DNA from: Cryptomeria japonica
Taxonomy: Eukaryota; Streptophyta; Pinopsida; Cupressales; Cupressaceae
Reading direction: 5' to 3'
DNA length: 64,000 nt
Assembly (NCBI RefSeq): GCF_030272615.1
Contig: NC_081408.1
Location: 770,563,336 to 770,627,335, forward strand
Shown: piece by piece, positions 58,194-64,000 of the stretch
How the letters are laid out: each line of letters begins with the position of its first letter
Position numbering within the stretch: the stretch's first letter is position 1
Made by a program: the position numbers and the translations under genes
The notes under the pieces: generated by a model
The model's database searches: none
Told to the model about the DNA's origin: nothing
Seen by the model: the letters and a program-made list of their open reading frames with translations, nothing else

Positions 58194-58983
58194 GATGATG
58201 TTTATGGTGAAAATGGATAACAACAATATTGAAAGACTATATGAATTCAACCACAAAACCCTAGCCTAACAACAACAAAGATCCAACATAACATATAAAG
58301 ATTACCTAAGACAATGCAAATCAAATGAAATCATAAAGATTATACCATCACATGTCCAATAGGGTTTGAATCTCCATTCTTCCTATCTCCATTGATCTTG
58401 CTTGATATATTTGCTCTTAGATTTTATGTGCACAAGAGCTCAACAAAGAACGGAAATGTGGTTGCAAGTAGGAACGCATGTAAAAGGCGTAGTGTAGTCG
58501 AATGCGTGATTGAGTTAGTTAGGGTTTGATAATGAAGGAAGCATCTCATTATATAGAAGACACTATATGAAATGGAGGGATAAGATTGAGAGGTGTAAAA
58601 GATAAATGGTCGGCTATGATTAGAGGGTAGGTAAAGAAAATAATAAAATAATGAAAGGGGTAGGTAGTGTAGGAATTAAGAGATGAATGACATGTGTCAT
58701 GGGTAGAAAAGGCTAATGAATTAATTAAATAAATAAAGATTTATTTAATTAATAGAAGAAGTGGGATCAATTAAATAAATAAAATATTTATTTAATTTAG
58801 GAAAAGGATAATTTAAATAAATAAATGTATTTATTTAAATGAGAAATAAGGCTAGAAGAGGATAAATGAATTAATTAAATAAATAAAGATTTATTTAATT
58901 AATAGAAGAATTAGGCTAAAGTAATTAAATAAATAAAGATATTTATTTAATTAGACATGACAATTTTAGGTGTCTACAGATGA
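58194..58983 (-). mobile_element. Solo LTR of the Tat family inside the transposase exon
   Basis: A complete LTR at 58199-58978 (780 bp, minus orientation), starting TGTTTATGGTGAAAATGG and ending TAGGTGTCTACA on the plus strand, with a perfect GATGA duplication (58194-58198, 58979-58983). Removing it with one duplication restores the transposase reading IANNLDWMMVWIEHCQHSER without a gap. The palindrome array is at about 58715-58955. Confidence 0.94.
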
Positions 58984-59659
58984 TGGTATGGATTGAACAT
59001 TGTCAACATTCTGAACGCACGTTAACATGGGAAGGTGTGGCTTCATTGGTTAAAGAAGCACATCATAATGGAGATTCCAATGTTACGCAAAGGGAAATTG
59101 ATTTAGCATATGGTTTAAGAGATAAACAGGTACGTATAAATTTATTAATCACCCATATGTTTATCAACTCACAATGCAATAAATTTTACATGTTTGACAT
59201 ATCGTAGATCAAACACCACAACGCTATGTGTTGCAATGGTCATAAATTTCGCATAAAAAAGTTGGATGACATGAAGAAAACTTGTGATTCTGGCATCACT
59301 GCAGTCTTTGAGGTGACAAATATTTCATCGAGAAATGACATTCATCCTCAACAGTCTCAAAATCGATACTATGGCATTTTGGATGATATACTTGAGTGTG
59401 ACTTTAATTCCTTCAAATTAGTTTTGTTCGTCGTCAAATGGTATAGGCTACGATTGAATAAAAATGATCTTGATAGAACTATTATTGAACATGATAATGG
59501 TTTTATAATGCTAAATACAAGGTCATTTGAACCAATTGGGGATGAGCCCTATGTTCTTCCAAGCCAATGTGAGCAAGTATTTTACTCAGAGGTTCCACAT
59601 AAACTGGGTTGGTCATTTGTTGTTAGACATGATCCAAGAGGAAGGCCGATAAAGTATAA

Positions 59660-59936
59660 TGTGATGGAAGAAGAAGATACCGAAGAAGTAGAAGATGAAG
59701 TGGATGATGATCACGATCGACAGTTTCTCAATGACGATGAAGAAGAACACGAACAAGAAGAAGAAGAAGATGATGATGATGGTGGTGGTGATGGTGATGG
59801 TGATGGTGATGGTGATGGTGATGGTGATGGTGGTGATGGTGATGGTGATGATGGTGATGATGATGGCGAAGACATTGATGATGATGATGAAGATGATGAT
59901 GACAACAATGACGACGACGACGACGACGACGACGAC

Positions 59937-59977
<41 letters not shown>

Positions 59978-60029
59978 CAATGTTGGCGATGATGACCTTG
60001 ATGTTCATGACGATGAAGAATGCAATGTA
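59660..60029 (+). repeat. GAT/GAC microsatellite encoding a poly-Asp/Gly tail
   Basis: An (GATGGT)n tract (59786-59850), mixed GAT/GAA codons, then an uninterrupted Asp run in which a GAC block (59909-59936) is followed by a GAT block (59937-59978). It stays in the transposase frame to the stop at 60030. Open frames on the other strand and in the other frames are translations of this repeat. Confidence 0.9.
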
Positions 60030-60032
60030 TGA

Positions 60033-61098
60033 GGTATGCGATTAGTATATTATCTATTTAATATTTACTTCTTGATAGAATTTTTTTTACATAATTAATT
60101 CATTATGTTTTGAATTCTAATGCCATTACATAATTAATTCATGATGCACCTTTTAATATGGAGATGGAGATAGGGAGAGTGACTATTTATGTGATAATTT
60201 TTTAACTATGTTTATTTATGGAAATTGGATTGTTTATTATCTATGTGATGGATGTTGATTTAAAATACATATGTGATGGATCACATGTTTATGATGATGC
60301 ATGTGACATTTTTTGAACTTTGTGTTTATTTATAGAACGTGGATTGTTTATTACCTATGTGATAGATGGTGATTTACGATACATATGTGATGGATTACAT
60401 GTTTATGATGACACATGATATGTGATGCTAATTGTGATGTTCAATTACATATATGATGACACATCATGTGATGCTTCTGATACTTATGATATGTATGTAT
60501 TAATTATTTATCAACTTACAAATGTAGTAATGCTTATGATGCTCAATTGATGGTGTTGATTTCAGGTATAGTCCCTGTATGATGTTGTCGCCCTTGGTGG
60601 GAACAGGTCATTGACTACAGACATCGTCAACCATTTAGTTGAGGATCCTGCATAGTCTACATAAAGTAAAGGTAAGGAATTAACAACATCTTTTTATTAT
60701 TTAATACTCTTTTTGTCTACAAAGTTCATGTTGTTCATGTTGTGTACTATGTAATTTTTAGCTAACATAAGATAATTGAATTACATTGTACAGGACCCTG
60801 AACCCCTTTGACGAGGATCCTGCACAGTCTCATAGATGGACAGGTATAACTAGTCAATAAACCCTATTAAAATAGTTTATTTTTTTAAAATTACTTGGAA
60901 AACAAACTTCCTCAGTTTTTCAAACCTCGACATTAGCAGCAAATCTAATATAGTTATCAACACTTGCGGCCCCAGTTGGACTTATTCCAATTTTCATCCC
61001 AAAATCAACTTTAGGATTGACTTCTTCATCAACATTACCCTCATTTGCAAAATTTCTCTCTCATTACCAATTAACTCTCTCATTTCATGGAGTGCAGG
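60033..61098 (+). other. CACTA intergenic region with possible small exons
   Basis: A+T-rich with repeated TATGTGATGGAT/ACATATGTGATG phrases (60185-60470). Two short segments that look alike, each with GAGGATCCTGCA(C/T)AGTCT (60640 and 60817) and flanked by AG and GT, may be small exons of the next transcript. This is not certain. Confidence 0.4.
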
Positions 61099-61868
61099 CA
61101 CCCCCAAATAGGTATTTGTCAGATCTGTCTTCATCGAGTGAGGAAAATGCAATAGTAGAAAATGAAAGTGACACATGTAGTAGGTCTACAATAGGGAGAT
61201 CAACAAGAGGTCAAAAGATTAGAAGAAAATTCAATAAATGCATGAAATTTTTCCTTGCTCAAGGGGGGTCATGTTCTTATGATGATGAGACCAAAGGCGA
61301 CATTGAGGTGCCACTGAGGTACAAACATCTACAGAAACAATGGGTGCCCAAGGAACTTCCTCCAATAAACACCGATTTTTGTGTTAATGATAGGATATAT
61401 CACATAGCACCTTCGTCATTACATGGTTTAGGCTTATTTTCCATAGACGGCATAAAGGTCTGTTACAATAGAGTTGCAGAATTGATGGAGTTTGTTGGAC
61501 CTTGTTACAATTACAATCATTGGATGCAGATTATTAAATATAAAAAAAGTATGCGTAGGTATGCACTGTCAACAAACTATATACAATAGAAAGATAATGA
61601 TCAAAGTAAACGAGTGGTTGTATACATTGATGGTCGGTCAAAAGCAACAGGGAATATTGTAGGTTTTATAAATAGTACGTGACCTAGGTCAACTAATAAA
61701 CAACCCAATTGCATATTTGAGGCGCACGAGGGAAATCATGTAATTGTATGTGCAATAAAATCAATAAGTGCAGGTGAAGGGGTTCTAATCGATTACAGTT
61801 TGAATCGTATAGATACAAACAAAGTTAATATCATGGGGGTGGTACATACTATATACCATTTAAATTAA
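61099..61868 (+). pseudogene. SET-domain-like reading frame between CACTA genes
   Basis: It follows an acceptor-like AG at 61097-61098. After a Ser/Arg-rich N-terminal part (LSDLSSSSEENAIVE, STRGQKIRRKFNKCMKF) the frame has YHIAPSSLHGLGLFSIDGI, matching the start of SET domains (G-x-G-L/V-F). Further on come NIVGFINST, TNKQPNCIFE, HVIVCAIKSISAGEGVLIDY and SLNRID, matching the SET C-terminal core (PNC, then I-x-x-GEE-x-x-x-DY, with the second Glu changed to Gly). Stops at 61587 (TAG) and 61680 (TGA) interrupt it. SET domains usually methylate protein lysines; activity here is doubtful. It could be an exon of a CACTA gene or a captured host gene. Confidence 0.65.
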
Positions 61869-61981
61869 GCAACCTCCAATTAATGAATCCAATATACCAT
61901 TTTATTGTGAAGTTTTTTTGCTAAGTCTATTGGTTTAATTTCGCTAACGTTTTTTATATTTTTTCTTTGTCACGGGCTGAC

Positions 61982-64000
61982 ATGGATCCATCACATATCG
62001 CAGACAGAGATGTAGCTTGTGACACTTCTATCGAGCAGGTAAACCTCATTGTAATTGTACAAATTAGATAGAAGCAAACTGTTACATTATTATGTTCTTC
62101 TTTTTAGTGATTTATACTAATTTTGTAATTGTTAATGATATTCTTGACACAGATGGATGTTCAGGGAAAGGGAAAGGGAGTTGTAGTACCTGAGCACCTT
62201 TCTAGGGATGTGGAATCATTAGGGTTAAGCGATGATGACCCTGAAGATCCCACAGACCTTATGAAATTCTTTAAAATTCCTCTTATAAAAATTAGAAAAG
62301 AGATTTTTGCTTTTGCAGCTGTGCATCCTATCACTAATGAGATACGACAGAGGGTGGAATTATTGCTTTGGACAATAGAAAACTTCCAAGTAAGCAATAA
62401 TGAAAGCTTTAATTATAACAAAAGTTCGATAATGGTTTATATTTTATTCTCTTTTATGTCATTAACTAAAATATATACGTATTGTTTTTACAACAATTTA
62501 TCTGCCCTCATCAAAGTCGTTCCCATGATCAGGGTGTTGCAGGATCTTCAGGTGATGACGATTTTCTTGTATTATCACTTTCTTGGCTTATCACTCTGAG
62601 TACCCAAAACATATCATACTTGATACTGTCAATTTTCAAAATAAAGGTTCATCCTTGTTTACAATTCTTGCACTTTTCATATATTTAATGTTTGATATAT
62701 TTAATGTATTATTCTTTACGTGATGTCAATGTTACTATGCAAATGCCGCCATCGCCTCATCAGAGGTTACCCTCACCTGTATTACCGACTACAATGTCGG
62801 CAACACATAGCATGCAGACATCCTCTAGTGCACGTCATATTGGCCCATCCACTGTTGGTAGATCCCTCTTTTGCTCTATCTTCTGTCATGTGTTTATTTC
62901 CCTTCAAGCGTTCTTTCTTGAATTCTAATGTCATTTCATAGTGGATTCATTTTTTGTCGGAGGAGATGCACATGAGGATGTGCTAGAGGCGATTACTACT
63001 GATAACATACCATCATTTCCTGGATCTTCTCGTATTGCTAGTATGGGAATGTTGCAGGCCACATTGGTGATGAGAGACGAAGAAATGATTTCCTTAAAGA
63101 TACAAAAGGTTCCGAGTACTTTAAAATTATTATTATATATACTCTAATTGTAATTTACTTTATGATCACTCATTTTGGACTAATGATCCCATGAATGTTT
63201 TGCAGGCAATGATATTTTCTATAAACATCTTAGTGACATTGCATTGCAGATATTTGGGCCCACCATACGTAAAAGGTGGTACATCATATGTGAACTAACC
63301 CTAATCTACTTTGGATTTCATATCATTGCTAGAATAGTTTTCCTTTGATCCATTTCTTGAAGTGTAATAAATGTAGCTTTAGTTCATTTCTAAATCTAAC
63401 AGGTTTGTTTTTGCTTTAAAAGGTGGAATGACCAAGAAAAAAGGTTAAAAGATGATTTGACAAACCAAATGGTTGAGTGGTTTGGAAATGACACCTTTGA
63501 CAAAACCAAGCTCCTTGAAAAAGCTGGCACATATCTAAAGTATGTGAGGGACCAATACAAGACCCATTTGGAGAGGAACCTAAAGTACGAGATTCCCCCC
63601 ATGATTCCAGAGAGGGAGTGGAAGGACCTGATTTTGGATGTCAAGGAGAGAATTGAAACGAAAAAAGGAAATACACCACTAGACGCCAGAAGAAGGTACG
63701 AGATACTATTAAGAATGTAATTATGTACTAATTAATTACTCTTTATATTTATATAATCTAACATATTTCAAACTTTTTATAAACTGAGTGACATGTCAAA
63801 GGCAACCAAGGCAAGGCAAGAAAAGCACGAGCAACATAAACTCAGCTCTGGTGGTTACATGAAACTTGTTGCATGAATTGTAAGTATCTCATGTAAATGA
63901 AATATTGCATCAAAATATTAATAAATTGCAAATGTTTTTTTTTTATCAAACAATGCAAGCAAAATTCACAGTACCAAGCAAAAATGCAGGGCTGTAAATT
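61982..64000 (+). CDS. CACTA accessory gene, Ptta/En/Spm type, runs off the window
   Basis: Exons inferred from GT-AG sites: 61982-62038 (MDPSHIADRDVACDTS), 62153-62389 (MDVQGKGKGVVVPEHLSRDV), 62533-62568, one ending near 62860 (MQMPPSPHQRLPSPVLPT), 62942-63108, 63206-63275 (NDIFYKHLSDIALQIFGPT), 63423-63695 (RWNDQEKRLKDDL, YVRDQYKTHLERNLKYEIPP) and one near 63793 (MSKATKARQEKHEQHKLSSG). The last two segments resemble the Ptta/En/Spm transposase family, the second CACTA protein, which helps bind element ends. The inferred exons shown are open, unlike the TNP2 gene. The first exons and the acceptor of the fourth are uncertain, and the 3' end is outside the window. Confidence 0.65.

Larger units (their letters stand above)
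54919..60032 (+). pseudogene. CACTA (En/Spm) TNP2-type transposase gene, ten exons
   Basis: Exons by splice signals and frame: 54919-55122, 55225-55595, 55682-56232, 56330-56515, 56599-56835, 56909-57357, 57463-57542, 57644-58056, 58142-59129 (split by a solo LTR) and 59208-60032. Exon 1 carries the transposase-associated domain (CYCPCKICKGLKTRRLL). The TNP2 core has LRLSLAADGVNPFGEMRSVY, IHDAPGLTHF, KFACLVCGPKMKSHH and YYEQLQIVHLFDSMHIGKNI. The DUF4218 region has LPPAFFNAQEHYLIHQVEEI, and the DUF4216 region has FVVKWYRLRLNKND. The C-terminus is a long Asp/Gly tail. Stops at 55833, 56476, 56781, 57256 and near 57690 break it. It would bind CACTA ends and move the element. Confidence 0.9.

Noticed and set aside
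59613-60045. Long frames opposite and beside the Asp tail (poly-Ser, poly-Ile/Val, poly-Met)
   Set aside because: Pure translations of the GAT/GAC repeat in other frames. The sense frame has a clear DUF4216-type domain upstream.

Overview
The window looks like intergenic DNA from a large, retrotransposon-packed seed-plant genome, most likely a gymnosperm. I infer this from the element types (a Tat-type Ty3/gypsy element of nearly 21 kb, Copia elements with 1.5-2.4 kb LTRs, a CACTA transposon), the depth of nesting, and the land-plant gene remnants (PLS-type PPR repeats, the splicing factor CWC22). I see no intact single-copy host gene, no tRNA or rRNA gene and no CRISPR array.

Layout. Positions 1-469 are the end of a hairpin-rich LTR. 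From 1351 to about 49818 lies one old minus-strand Copia element (A), broken up by later insertions. Its 2.4 kb 3' LTR (1351-3684 plus 24557-24658) is split by a 20.9 kb Tat-lineage Ty3/gypsy element (3685-24551; target duplication ACTGC). A's pol gene is split by element B (25617-46248; target duplication AGTGT), a plus-strand LTR element with a gag-like gene and a second frame of about 1160 codons of unknown function, but no pol. B's 3' LTR is split by element C (32724-45548), a minus-strand, gag-only Copia derivative. C's leader is split by element D (36937-44677), a nearly complete minus-strand Copia element. A also carries a solo LTR of the Tat family (47696-48471; target duplication GATAC). 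The order A, then B, then C, then D follows directly from the nesting.

The Tat element encodes, on the plus strand, gag, aspartic protease, a G-patch-like domain, reverse transcriptase, two RNase H domains and integrase, all with stop codons. A 9.5 kb 3' region follows. It holds an antisense gene for a plant mobile domain (PMD) protein with its own TATA box, a short first exon, a consensus splice donor, an intron and a large second exon. A short motif (core CGCGTCTGTG) is arrayed in both the sense leader and the antisense gene's intron, in the same orientation relative to each transcript.

From 50 to 54.6 kb there are decayed host-gene pieces: tandem PPR fragments, an exon-like frame, and a single-exon CWC22 copy with five in-frame stops and no frameshift. 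From 54.9 kb to the window end is CACTA (En/Spm) coding sequence: a ten-exon TNP2-type transposase gene (54919-60032) interrupted by a second Tat-family solo LTR (58199-58978; target duplication GATGA), a SET-domain-like reading frame (61099-61868), and a multi-exon Ptta/En/Spm-type accessory gene (61982 onward) that runs off the window. All domain names come from reading the translations by eye; no database search was run.
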